A stretch of DNA of 53,841 bases from an uncultured Eggerthella sp. Its GTDB lineage: Bacteria; Actinomycetota; Coriobacteriia; Coriobacteriales; Eggerthellaceae. The DNA is taken from the NCBI GenBank assembly GCA_902464295.1, contig CABQIW010000009.1:1-53841 (forward strand), given 5' to 3'. The position numbers and the translations under genes are program-made. Below the pieces are notes generated by a model. The model made no database searches. It was not told the DNA's origin and was given only the letters and a program-made list of their open reading frames with translations. The first letter of the stretch is position 1; each line of letters starts with the position of its first letter. Positions 35,779 to 43,770 of the stretch are shown one piece after another.

Positions 35779-35905
35779 GCGAAATCCGTGAAATCTATCT
35801 TTCGAGAAACCCCAGTTCAATAGCACTATTTTGCGAAACTGACGAAATCTGAGAATCATCTCGTTTCGCTGTGAAATCCGAATTTTCCCCGTACTTTTCC
35901 CGTAC
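35779..35905 (+). repeat. Short direct repeats near left end, possible integrase arm sites
   Basis: Four related copies of a GAAATC core: GCGAAATCCG (35779), GTGAAATCTA (35788), GACGAAATCTG (35841), GTGAAATCCG (35871). They are followed by a near-tandem pair TTTTCCCCGTAC (35883) and TTTTCCCGTAC (35895). Spacing and place, just inside the junction, fit arm-type binding sites of a tyrosine integrase. No gene is seen in 35761-36020. Confidence 0.4.
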
Positions 35906-36020
35906 GCGGGAAAGCTCGGAGCGCGAAATGCCCCACAGCCTTCTTTGTCGGTAGAGTTCTTGTGGATTATCCCATCTGACCTCCAGATCGCGGCGCGCAG
36001 CCGCAGGACGGAGGCAGATC

Positions 36021-36809
36021 ATGCCATGCAGAACCATCGCCGTGGCCAACCAAAAGGGCGGCACCGGCAAAACCGCGACGACCGTGAGCCTCGGGGTCGC
36101 CCTCGCGCGCCTGGGCAAGCGCGTGCTGCTCGTGGACACCGACCCGCAGGGCGACCTCACCAAGTCGCTCGGTTGGAAAGACCCTGATGCCCTAGAGTCA
36201 CCGACACTCGCCAACCATCTGAACGCGATGGTCGAGGGCATCGCCCTCGACCCCCGTGAGGGAACTCTTCTGCACGACGAGGGCATCGATCTCATGCCCG
36301 CCAACATCGAGCTCGCCGGAATGGAGATGCCCATTCTGATGGCGATGTCGCGCGAGCAGCTTGTAAACATGTGGATGTCCCCGCTCAAGGCGCGCTACGA
36401 CTTCATCATCTTCGACTGCGCACCCACACTCGGCATCATTCCCGTGAACGCATTCGTGGCATCCGACAGCGTGCTCGTGCCCGTGTCGGCCGAATATCTT
36501 CCCGCCTCCGCCATGACAGGGCTTTTAAAGACCGTCGGGCGCGTGCGCCGCCAGATCAACCCTTCTCTCGAAGTGGAGGGCATCCTCGTGACGCTATCCG
36601 ACAGCCGCAACAACCTTGCTCACGAGATCGAGCAGACCATACGTGAAAGATACGGGAGCACCTACAGGGTGTTCGATACGGTCATTCCCCGCGCGGTCTC
36701 GGCGGCGGAAGCACCTGCAGCCGGCATGAGCGTCTTCTCCTACGACGGGGACGGGAAGGTGGCTCACGCCTTCGAGAGGCTTGCGGAAGAGGTGCTTGAC
36801 CGTGGCTAG
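36021..36809 (+). CDS. parA: ParA family partition ATPase
   Basis: 262 residues. Deviant Walker A VANQKGGTGKTATTVSLG (about 8-25), Walker A' LLVDTDPQGDLTKSL (about 40) and Walker B FIIFDCAPTLGIIPVNAF (about 128). GGAGG six bases before the ATG. ParA drives segregation of the excised circular element together with ParB. Its stop overlaps the parB start by 8 nt. Confidence 0.93.
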   Translation: MPCRTIAVANQKGGTGKTATTVSLGVALARLGKRVLLVDTDPQGDLTKSLGWKDPDALESPTLANHLNAMVEGIALDPREGTLLHDEGIDLMPANIELAGMEMPILMAMSREQLVNMWMSPLKARYDFIIFDCAPTLGIIPVNAFVASDSVLVPVSAEYLPASAMTGLLKTVGRVRRQINPSLEVEGILVTLSDSRNNLAHEIEQTIRERYGSTYRVFDTVIPRAVSAAEAPAAGMSVFSYDGDGKVAHAFERLAEEVLDRG

Positions 36810-37746
36810 GAAGAGAGCGCCCATAGAGCTACCCACAGTGGACGATTTGTTCACGTCCCAAAGCGAGCGCGACAACGCGACCCTTGAGGGCGTCACGGAG
36901 ATTCAGCTCGCGCTCATAGACCCCTTTCCCGGACATCCCTTCCATGTGAAAGACGACGAGGAGATGGAACGGCTGGCGGAGAGTATCGCCGAGAACGGCG
37001 TGCTCGTGCCGCTGACGGTGCGCGCGTCGGGCGCTGAGCGCTACGAGCTGGTGAGCGGACACCGCAGGAAGAGGGCGGCCGAGCTTGCGGGGCTGGCGAG
37101 CGTCCCCTGCATCGTGAGGGACATGGGCGACGACGAGGCCGTCATCGCCATGGTGGACAGCAACCTCCAGAGGGAGGCCATCCTGCCGAGCGAGCGGGCG
37201 TTCGCTTATTCGATGCGGCTTGAGGCGATGAAGCGCCAGGGACAGCGCACCGACCTCACTTCTGCGCAACTTGCGCAGAAGTTGAGCGGCAGGTGGTCGA
37301 GAAGCATGCTAGCCGAAGAGCTCGGCACGAGCGAGTCCAAGGTGCAGCGCTTCATACGCTTGACCCACCTCATCCCCGAACTGCTCGCGCTCGTGGACGA
37401 TGGGCGCATGAAGATGCTCCCGGCCGTCGAGGTGAGCTACCTATCGGAAAAGGAGCAGGCGTGGCTCTACGACGCCATGGGGGCGCAGGCGTGCACGCCC
37501 TCCCATGCCCAGGCCGTCAAGATGAAGCGCTACTCCAAGGAGGGCTCGCTCACATACGCCCTCGTGCGCTCCATCATGGAGGAGGAGAAGCCCAACCAGG
37601 TCGAGCAGGTGAAGATTCCGAAAAAGAGCATCGCGCGGTTCTTCAGACCGAGCGCCACGAGAGACGAGATAGAGGGCCGCATCGTGCGCGCCCTTGAGCT
37701 GCTTGAGCAGGCCGAGGCACGGCGCGGCAGGCAGGGCGGTGCATGA
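36802..37746 (+). CDS. parB: ParB/RepB/Spo0J family partition protein
   Basis: About 314 residues from a GTG at 36802, picked because it overlaps the parA stop and begins with the basic ARKRAPIELP; a TTG at 36781 is the alternative. The ParB CTPase/nuclease-like domain has DPFPGHPF, LAESIAENGVLVPL and ELVSGHRRKRAAELAGL (about 90). A central HTH follows (TSAQLAQKLSGRWSRSMLAEELG and KVQRFIRL). It should bind a parS-like site, which I could not identify with certainty. Overlaps the following replication gene by 4 nt. Confidence 0.92.
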   Translation: MARKRAPIELPTVDDLFTSQSERDNATLEGVTEIQLALIDPFPGHPFHVKDDEEMERLAESIAENGVLVPLTVRASGAERYELVSGHRRKRAAELAGLASVPCIVRDMGDDEAVIAMVDSNLQREAILPSERAFAYSMRLEAMKRQGQRTDLTSAQLAQKLSGRWSRSMLAEELGTSESKVQRFIRLTHLIPELLALVDDGRMKMLPAVEVSYLSEKEQAWLYDAMGAQACTPSHAQAVKMKRYSKEGSLTYALVRSIMEEEKPNQVEQVKIPKKSIARFFRPSATRDEIEGRIVRALELLEQAEARRGRQGGA

Positions 37747-38972
37747 TGGGCAACGTGATGCACCGCGGCAAGGGCTCCTTCACCTTCGTGGAGAACACCA
37801 TCTTCTTCGACCACGGCCTCTCCGCGAAGGCCAAGGGGATCTACTGCCAGATACGCTCTCTCGAGAACAACCCGGAGTGGGTGTTCACCATCAAGGGCTT
37901 CGCCTCGCTCGTGCGCGACGGCGTGGACGCCGTGACGGCGGGCATCAAAGAACTTGAGGCCTCCGGCTACATCATCCGCGCGCGCAAGCGGAGCGTGAAC
38001 GGGCGCTTCCTCAAGGCCGAGGAGGCCACCTGGATCACCCTCGACGACCCCGCCATGCACGGGGAGGTGTCCGCGGAGCTCAAAGCAGACGGCTTCGCCA
38101 TCCTCTCCGAGTTCACCCGCGAACCTGCCGCCAACGTGGAGGTGGAGATTGCGTCTCCGAGCGTCGGCGAAACAGGCGAAACCGGTGAGAATCCCCAGGC
38201 AGAACCCAGAACGGGAAAACCCGTATCTGGAAAAGCCACATCTGGGGAATCGGCCCCTATAAATCACTCATCCGATAAAGAACTTGATTCCGATAAACGA
38301 CCCCCCTCTTGTCCCCCCGACGGCGGAGGCGCGAAGGAGAAGGGCCGCGATGATTTCGTGGCATATCGGAAGGGCGAGTTCCCGGAAGCCTTCGAGCGGC
38401 TGTGCGCCATGTCCATCAAGCCGGTCTCCTCGCTGCGCTTCAAGCGTGACTGCCTCGCGGCCTGGGAGCGCAGGGTGGCACAGGGCTTCGCGCCGGAGCA
38501 CATCATCGAGGCCTATTGCGCCTATGCCAAGAGCTACTGGATGCGAAACGGCGACGACGTGACGCTCGCCAAGAACCTCGCTCGCTGGCTCGAAGGCGAG
38601 GGAGGGCTCTCCGCCTACGCCGACGAGCCGATACCGCCGGACCTGCTCGACGCGGACGGCGAGCCGCTTGACATGCCGGGCCTCGCCCAGGCTGACCCCG
38701 ACTTCGCGAAGCTCTGGCGGCGCGTGGAGACGCAGCGCTGCGTGATACGCTCGACCATGGCCATGGGCGGCGAGCTGCCCCCGGAGGAGGACGTGCTCGA
38801 AGCCTGTAAGACCGACAGGCACTACCAGCGCTTCCTCGGTGCCTGCAAGGAGCGCTATGACCGCTACCTCAAGGTGGTCGAGCTGTTCAGGAGCCCGAGC
38901 GCAAGCCTTGAGCGGGCCCATGAAGAAGCATTGGCGCTGAGCGCCATGCCGTTCGGAGGGAGGTTGTCATGA
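37743..38972 (+). CDS. Putative replication initiation protein with N-terminal winged helix
   Basis: 409 residues. The first 90 residues (SFTFVENTIFFD, AKGIYCQIRSL, KGFASLVRDGVDAVTAGIKEL, SGYIIRARKR) form a winged-helix of the kind in RepA_N/phage replisome-organiser proteins. A disordered acidic/Gly/Pro linker (about 130-195) leads to a C-terminal helical part (about 200-409) with DFVAYRKGEFPEAFERLCAM. Third gene of the overlapping parA-parB-rep set, as in plasmid-like elements. Role in replication of the excised circle is inferred; initiation chemistry is not shown. Confidence 0.65.
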   Translation: MMGNVMHRGKGSFTFVENTIFFDHGLSAKAKGIYCQIRSLENNPEWVFTIKGFASLVRDGVDAVTAGIKELEASGYIIRARKRSVNGRFLKAEEATWITLDDPAMHGEVSAELKADGFAILSEFTREPAANVEVEIASPSVGETGETGENPQAEPRTGKPVSGKATSGESAPINHSSDKELDSDKRPPSCPPDGGGAKEKGRDDFVAYRKGEFPEAFERLCAMSIKPVSSLRFKRDCLAAWERRVAQGFAPEHIIEAYCAYAKSYWMRNGDDVTLAKNLARWLEGEGGLSAYADEPIPPDLLDADGEPLDMPGLAQADPDFAKLWRRVETQRCVIRSTMAMGGELPPEEDVLEACKTDRHYQRFLGACKERYDRYLKVVELFRSPSASLERAHEEALALSAMPFGGRLS

Positions 38973-39028
38973 GGGCATTATGGAGGTTCGCGAAATGGCT
39001 CTTCCGCGCCGTATTCCGCTTCATGTGA
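38969..39028 (+). CDS. Possible tiny cationic amphipathic peptide
   Basis: ATG at 38969 overlaps the replication gene stop (ATGA), giving 19 residues, MRALWRFAKWLFRAVFRFM, then TGA. It is rich in Arg, Trp and Phe with helical spacing, like a membrane-active peptide. No separate ribosome site, but coupling through the overlap is possible. Could be chance. Confidence 0.3.
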   Translation: MRALWRFAKWLFRAVFRFM

Positions 39029-39135
39029 GAGATGTCGGACGGACGTTCGCCGTCCGACGCGTCTGCTTAACCTGTGAGCGTCTTTTGGGCGAATGCGGGG
39101 CGGTTTATAATGAAACGGTCACGCTAACTGAATAC

Positions 39136-39188
39136 GTACACCAAATACCGGACAGAGGGGCATCTGCCGTTTTGGGTATTTGGTGTAC
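39136..39188. repeat. Perfect 14-bp inverted repeat with inner hairpin
   Basis: GTACACCAAATACC (39136-39149) and GGTATTTGGTGTAC (39175-39188) are exact reverse complements around a 25-bp spacer that itself can pair CAGA with TCTG and CGG with CCG. The stretch 39029-39283 has no other gene I can support. Could be a replication or partition site, an operator or a long cruciform. Confidence 0.7.
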
Positions 39189-39283
39189 ATTTCCCAACAG
39201 CGTGACAACTGAGGTGGATGCCTCTCATCTGACATTCCCAGGGGCTACCATCTTCCTTATCCCGAATACGGAAAGGTGGCCCC

Positions 39284-39493
39284 ATGGCAGCAAGCGCAGA
39301 ATACGCCCCGCCGAAAGAGCTCGTCAACGTTATGGTGCAGTCCTCGGAGAAGCTGGAGGGCGCGGCGTCGCTCCTTGAGATGCTTGAGGACAAGGCCGAC
39401 AACCAGAGGATAACCGCCTCCGAGCTGGCAGCCGTGCGCTGCATCGTGAAGACCTGCGCGGCGAACCTCGACGGGGTCCTGGAACATGCCTAG
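39284..39493 (+). CDS. Small helical protein, unknown
   Basis: 69 residues with AAAGGTGG just before the ATG. Mostly helical: VMVQSSEKLEGAASLLEMLEDKA and SELAAVRCIVKTCAANLDGVLEHA. No family recognised. Sits between the replication region and the defence-like pair, followed by two terminator hairpins. Small helical proteins in this place are frequent in such elements. Confidence 0.55.
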   Translation: MAASAEYAPPKELVNVMVQSSEKLEGAASLLEMLEDKADNQRITASELAAVRCIVKTCAANLDGVLEHA

Positions 39494-39501
39494 ATAAAAC
39501 T

Positions 39502-39549
39502 AGGGCCAGTCCCAGCAGGACCGGCCCTTGCAAAACCTTGCGGTTTTTC
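39502..39549 (+). terminator. Two consecutive terminator hairpins
   Basis: First AGGGCC-GTCC with GGAC-GGCCCT (one mismatch), then AAAACC/GGTTTT followed by T's. Placed right after the 69-residue gene and before the convergent defence-like gene. Confidence 0.6.
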
Positions 39550-39636
39550 TACGTGCGATTATTATCTCGAATCAGGGTGTCTCGTCAATCATGGTACAGG
39601 CTAAAACGGAATGTCGCCATCATAGACGGGTGTCGA

Positions 39637-40392
39637 CTAAACGGCTGTAGCCGCCTTCGCTTCAACGCAAGAACGTTCGTACAGCCTCCAAAGCAGCAAA
39701 CCTAAAGTAGCAGTAGCATTAACTACAGTTTCTGCCCATAAACCGTCGTCTATGACATAATCGCCATCCGCCTTACCATGCGCCGTCGACTTATCGCTGC
39801 GAAGATCGTCTATTGTGCTCCCGAGCCCGCGCAGCTGTGATGCAAGGGTCTTTATTTCCCGTGGTGCAGATGCGTCGCAATCGCTAACGAGCTGTTTCAC
39901 GACTTTGCTCGTCAGATTGCTCAGGGACAGGTTCTTCGCCTGAATGCTTGGGTCGGAGTTTTGCAGGATCGTCTTGAAGAGGCCTTCGAGCGTTGAAGCG
40001 GCCAGCGCAACGGATTGGTCTGGATGGTCGTAAACATCCTTGACGGCTCGCTCGAAGTTCATGTAGGCATTGGTGTTGTTCTGATTCAGAATGTTTTTCA
40101 TCACCGGAATGCAGGGAAGCAGCCCCGGCGTCTCCACACCGATATCGGCCGCCATCTTTATCAATATGTCGTTTGGCATCATTGCCAACGTGCGGCTGAG
40201 GTCGATATGGCCATCCTTTTCGAATATGCAGAAGTTCTCCCAGAAGTTGCCATCATCGTCATGCCATCGACGAACGTACTCCTCCACCTGCCTGTACTTT
40301 GATCCCTCGAACAGATTCCAGAGGGCGCTTTCCACCTGGCCTTTCAGTCGCTGCATATACAGCGGCGATATGTCTTTGTACTCGTCTTCCAT
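39637..40392 (-). CDS. Abortive-infection (Abi-C/HEPN-like) family protein
   Basis: 251 residues. The C-terminal half matches the Abi-C pattern: FERAVKDVYDHPDQSVALAASTLEGLFKTIL, LSNLTSKVVKQL, then REIKTLASQLRGLGSTIDDLRSDKSTAHG. The R...H spacing (RSDKSTAH) is like the RNase motif of HEPN toxins. The N-terminal half is unassigned. It follows the AlbA_2 protein by 62 nt on the same strand, opposite to the rest of the backbone, so the pair is a likely defence cargo unit. Phage defence is inferred from family, not shown. Confidence 0.65.
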   Translation of the reverse strand: MEDEYKDISPLYMQRLKGQVESALWNLFEGSKYRQVEEYVRRWHDDDGNFWENFCIFEKDGHIDLSRTLAMMPNDILIKMAADIGVETPGLLPCIPVMKNILNQNNTNAYMNFERAVKDVYDHPDQSVALAASTLEGLFKTILQNSDPSIQAKNLSLSNLTSKVVKQLVSDCDASAPREIKTLASQLRGLGSTIDDLRSDKSTAHGKADGDYVIDDGLWAETVVNATATLGLLLWRLYERSCVEAKAATAV

Positions 40393-40454
40393 GTCCCTAT
40401 CCGTAGCTTTCTGTCGAATGCGCTTATTGTGGAGCTGGGTCTACTCAGAAATTA

Positions 40455-41972
40455 CTACGAAATATCTTTCGGAGTAATTTCGTAGTACTGCTTTGGGTCG
40501 CGGGGGCTCTTGCCGCGCCAAGTCAGAATGCCGCGATTGGCAAGGCCCTTCAGCACGCTCGAAGCCGTTCGGGTCGTAATGCCCCTGTTTTCCGCCAACC
40601 CCTTTGTCGTCACGGTCCCGTTCTCGGCCGCCAATCGAATCGCAGCAATCTCATTTCCCGAGAGGGTCATCAACGTAGACAGGTCAACGGGCACCTGGAC
40701 GCCGTGCTGCAGGGCATCGGGCTCTATAGCGTCGCCAGCAATATTCCCATGGGCTACCGCATTCCTGAGCCTCGGAATGCGTTCCTCAAGGTTGTTTCTC
40801 AAGGTGAGCTTGACGTAATAGCCATCTTCACGAATCTGATATTCGGGATCGGGCAATCCGGCCCTTTCCATTTCATCGTAGATCTTGTCCACGCCCTCGT
40901 TCAATTCTCGAACCCAGTCGAAAGCCATGAACACATTGGTAATAGAGGGGTTGCGAGAATAGCGTGTATACCTCATATTCTCTGGCGTCACAAGGTTCGG
41001 AAGGCCGCCCGGGCTTTGAATCTCCATTCTATCGTCGAAGATGTATACGCGGATATGCTCGCCGCGAATCGTGTAGTCGCGATGCGCTATGGCATTGACC
41101 AGCCCCTCGAACCATGGATAGCGCGGGTATTCCGGAACGGTGGTGAACTCCATCCTACCGGGAAGCTGGAACTGGTATTCGCGAAGCTGCGATGCGATGA
41201 AATCCCTGGCCTCTGGAAGGGCTCTTACGAGCGGGCCTTCGAATGTTCGCTCTTTGACAACGCGAAGCCCATCCCCATGGCCCATTTCGGTGCCATCTAT
41301 CTTGAGCACGCGGAACTTCATCTGGGGAAGCGAAAGCGCTGGAGCTTCCGCAAACAGCATGGTGCCAGCGTTTGTCAGCCTGCCATCTTTCAACAAGCCT
41401 TTGCTACGTAGCAGTTTCTCATCGCTGATAGCAGTTCCAAGAGCGTCCTTGTAGGTCTGTAACGCCTCATGGTCTACGTCCTTCAGTGTGAGGTCTCGCG
41501 TGGGTTCGCCGTCGAAGTAGTACTCGCCCTTGTCGTATTCCAGCGCGCGTATCTGCCCATAATCCAGCCACACGCTCTTGTCCCCTTGGCGAAGCGCCAC
41601 CTTGCCGTCTTTGCGTTGGCGCACCACCTGGTTCTCGGAGCGTGCCACATCCATCACCAGCACTTGATCGCTCTCGCCTTCGACATTCACGACGGGGATG
41701 CGTTCAGCCTCGACTCTCGGAGACGGAGTCAGTTCCGTCACGTGGGCCTGCTCGAAGCCCTCGATGCTGTGGGCCTTGTCGCGCTTGAAGCCGGTCACGG
41801 TGCCGTCGTCCTCGATGCCCACGACGAGCTTGCCTCCGGCTGCGTTGGCGAAGGCCATCAGATGCTTGGCTATCTCGCCCGTGTCCTTTCGGGCGCTCTT
41901 GCGGTCGAAGTAGTGCCCCTCTGGGTCGCGGGAAAAGGCCTCTATGTCGTTTTCGGTGTAGGGATGATCCAT
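40455..41972 (-). CDS. ATP-binding protein with AlbA_2 (Schlafen-like) domain and winged helix
   Basis: 505 residues. N-terminal AlbA_2 domain: EGHYFDRKSARKD, IAKHLMAFANAAGGKLVVGIEDDGTVTG (about 30-60). Middle part ends in a GHKL-like ATPase region with LVNAIAHRDYTIRGEHIRVYIFDDRMEIQSPGGLP (about 285-320) and ELNEGVDKIYDEME. The C-terminus carries a winged helix (SGNEIAAIRLAAENGTVTTKGLAENRGITTRTASSVLKGL). Such proteins are often labelled transcriptional regulators; many lie in defence islands. Upstream partner of the Abi-C-like gene. Confidence 0.78.
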   Translation of the reverse strand: MDHPYTENDIEAFSRDPEGHYFDRKSARKDTGEIAKHLMAFANAAGGKLVVGIEDDGTVTGFKRDKAHSIEGFEQAHVTELTPSPRVEAERIPVVNVEGESDQVLVMDVARSENQVVRQRKDGKVALRQGDKSVWLDYGQIRALEYDKGEYYFDGEPTRDLTLKDVDHEALQTYKDALGTAISDEKLLRSKGLLKDGRLTNAGTMLFAEAPALSLPQMKFRVLKIDGTEMGHGDGLRVVKERTFEGPLVRALPEARDFIASQLREYQFQLPGRMEFTTVPEYPRYPWFEGLVNAIAHRDYTIRGEHIRVYIFDDRMEIQSPGGLPNLVTPENMRYTRYSRNPSITNVFMAFDWVRELNEGVDKIYDEMERAGLPDPEYQIREDGYYVKLTLRNNLEERIPRLRNAVAHGNIAGDAIEPDALQHGVQVPVDLSTLMTLSGNEIAAIRLAAENGTVTTKGLAENRGITTRTASSVLKGLANRGILTWRGKSPRDPKQYYEITPKDIS

Positions 41973-42156
41973 CTGCTCTCCGTTTCTGCTGCCTTCATTT
42001 TACCGCCCTGGATACCAGCTCGATACCATGCGTTCCCGAAAGCGGAACATCGACGCAACGAGGCGGCTTCCTCTGTCGCCATCCGGCCTCCGCAGGCGCG
42101 GCCCCGAGCCCCCGGCGGCCTTGATGTCCGAATGCTCGGCCGGGAGCCGGGCGGCG

Positions 42157-42240
42157 CGCAAGGGCCGCGAAAACTTTTCTGAAGGGCGATCCCTCTTTTA
42201 AATCCTTCAGAAAACTCAGGCCCTTGCGGGTTTCGCTTCC
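42157..42240 (+). ncRNA. Repeated structured element, copy A
   Basis: Outer arm GCAAGGGCC (42158-42166) pairs with GGCCCTTGC (42219-42227). Inner arm TTTTCTGAAGG (42175-42185) pairs with CCTTCAGAAAA (42204-42214). Between them, conserved unpaired GCGAAAAC on the 5' side and CTCA on the 3' side. A conserved tail, GGGTTTCGCTTCCTCCCTTG, follows. It is about 90 nt 5' of the ParB-like start. Copies B and C are at 44356 and 45424. Type (RNA or DNA function) is undecided. Confidence 0.6.
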
Positions 42241-42331
42241 TCCCTTGGCGCGCCTCCCGAACCCCGTCCGCTGCACGGGCCACAAGGTCCGCCCAGAGGG
42301 GGCGGGCCGAACCGACAAGGAGGTCGAAATC

Positions 42332-43690
42332 ATGGAAACGACGAGAATCCCGCTCTCCCAGTGCGTCGAGAGCAGCTACCAGAACCGTAAAGGTCTGGGT
42401 GACGTTTCCGGGCTCGCCCGCAGCATCGAGGTGAACGGGCAGATCACGCCGCTCATCGTGGTGGCCGACGGCGAGGCCTACCAGCTCGTCGCGGGGCACC
42501 GCCGCACCGCCGCCATGAGGTCGCTCGGGCTCGTTGAGGCCGACGCCTACGTGATGGACGGATGGGACGACGCCAGGATCGCGCAGATCCTCAACGCGGA
42601 GAACAACCACCGCAAGGAGCTCACCGAGGCCGAGCGCGGGCGCGGCATCCAGACGATGCTCTCGCTGGGGGTCCCGATCGCGGACGCCGCCGTCAGTGCC
42701 GACATCCCCGAGGACAAGGCCGAGTCCTACGTGCGGGGCACGAAGGTCGTACCGGTGGACGCCGTGAACCTGGACTTCGAGGCCGTGGCGCTCATGGGCG
42801 AATACGACGACGTGCTCACCGAGGACGACGTGGTGGCCGTGCTCTCCAAGAAGAGCCACTGGGACCGCCAGGCGGTCTGCCGCAAGGCACGGGCCCGCGC
42901 GGCGGCCGAGGAGGAGGCGGCGCGGCTGGAATCGCTCGGCGTCAAGGTGGTAGATGCGGACTCCCTCGGCGAGGGCTACCACGGATGCAACGGCGAGTGC
43001 GGGCACCCCGGGCTCGTGGCCGTCGTGAAGCCCCAGGCCTGGGGCGAGGGGGCGGACACCACCTTCTACTGCGACGACGAGTCCCACGACTACCAGCCTA
43101 CTCCCGAGGAGATCGCGGAGACCGAGGCCTACCTCGGGCGCAAGGCGACGCTTGAGGCCATGGATGGGCGCATCGCTGAGTTCGCCAAGTCCATCTACCC
43201 GAAGTTCCCGGCCAAGGGCCAGTCGAAGCTGCGCCAGTGGGCGCACGAGGCCTTCGAGGCCTGCTACGAGTGCGAGCCCGACGACGCCTGGGAGGGCTTC
43301 AAGGAGCCGCGCGGAAAGGCGCTCGACCAGTTCATCCTGATGCGCACCATCCCGGCCTGCGTGCCCAGCCTCCCCGACCGCGCCCTCAAGTGCGGCTACG
43401 AGCCCTGGTCCTACGACGTTGACGACCTGCTCGGCTTCGTCTCCTTCATGGACGACGTGCTCGTGCCCGCAGGGTACGAGCTCTCCGAGGAGGAGCGCGA
43501 CCTGATGGACCACCTCCACGGGATCTTCGCCGCCGAGGACGAGGACGAGATCTTCGGCGAAGGCGATGCCGACACCGATTCTGACGATGCGGACGGCGAG
43601 CCTCCCTTCGATGCCGACGGGCAGTCCCTTGAGGAGCCGCCCTTCGACGTGGACGAGGAGGACGATTCCGCCCTGGCGAAGGCGGCCTGA
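42332..43690 (+). CDS. ParB-domain protein with Cys/His cluster and acidic tail
   Basis: About 452 residues from the ATG at 42332 (AAGGAGG 8 nt upstream). N-terminal ParB/Srx-like domain: LARSIEVNGQITPLIV and QLVAGHRRTAAMRSLGL (about 55). Then LNAENNHRKELTEAERGRGIQTML. A possible metal site follows with CNGECGHPG and FYCDDESH (about 215-255). The tail (about 410-452) is very acidic with two PPFDxD repeats. It is not the segregation ParB, which is at 36802; such second ParB-like proteins occur in leading regions of conjugative elements. Function unknown. Preceded by structured element copy A. Confidence 0.7.
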   Translation: METTRIPLSQCVESSYQNRKGLGDVSGLARSIEVNGQITPLIVVADGEAYQLVAGHRRTAAMRSLGLVEADAYVMDGWDDARIAQILNAENNHRKELTEAERGRGIQTMLSLGVPIADAAVSADIPEDKAESYVRGTKVVPVDAVNLDFEAVALMGEYDDVLTEDDVVAVLSKKSHWDRQAVCRKARARAAAEEEAARLESLGVKVVDADSLGEGYHGCNGECGHPGLVAVVKPQAWGEGADTTFYCDDESHDYQPTPEEIAETEAYLGRKATLEAMDGRIAEFAKSIYPKFPAKGQSKLRQWAHEAFEACYECEPDDAWEGFKEPRGKALDQFILMRTIPACVPSLPDRALKCGYEPWSYDVDDLLGFVSFMDDVLVPAGYELSEEERDLMDHLHGIFAAEDEDEIFGEGDADTDSDDADGEPPFDADGQSLEEPPFDVDEEDDSALAKAA

Positions 43691-43701
43691 CGCTCCTTCC
43701 A

Positions 43702-43731
43702 GCCGCCCGGCCTGACAACGGGTCGGGCGGC
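43702..43731 (+). terminator. Hairpin between ParB-like and DUF3846 genes
   Basis: GCCGCCCG (43702-43709) and CGGGCGGC (43724-43731) with a 14-base loop, followed by ACCTTCTCTTCTC. GC-rich with a weak T stretch, so it may attenuate instead of stop transcription. Confidence 0.4.
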
Positions 43732-43770
43732 ACCTTCTCTTCTCATCCCCACCGACAAGGGGGTACCGAC

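Noticed and set aside
41942..43519. 525-codon minus-strand frame opposite the ParB-like gene
   Set aside because: It is the shadow of a high-GC gene; the protein is rich in Leu, Val, Arg, Gly and His without any domain, and the plus-strand gene has a ribosome site and ParB motifs.
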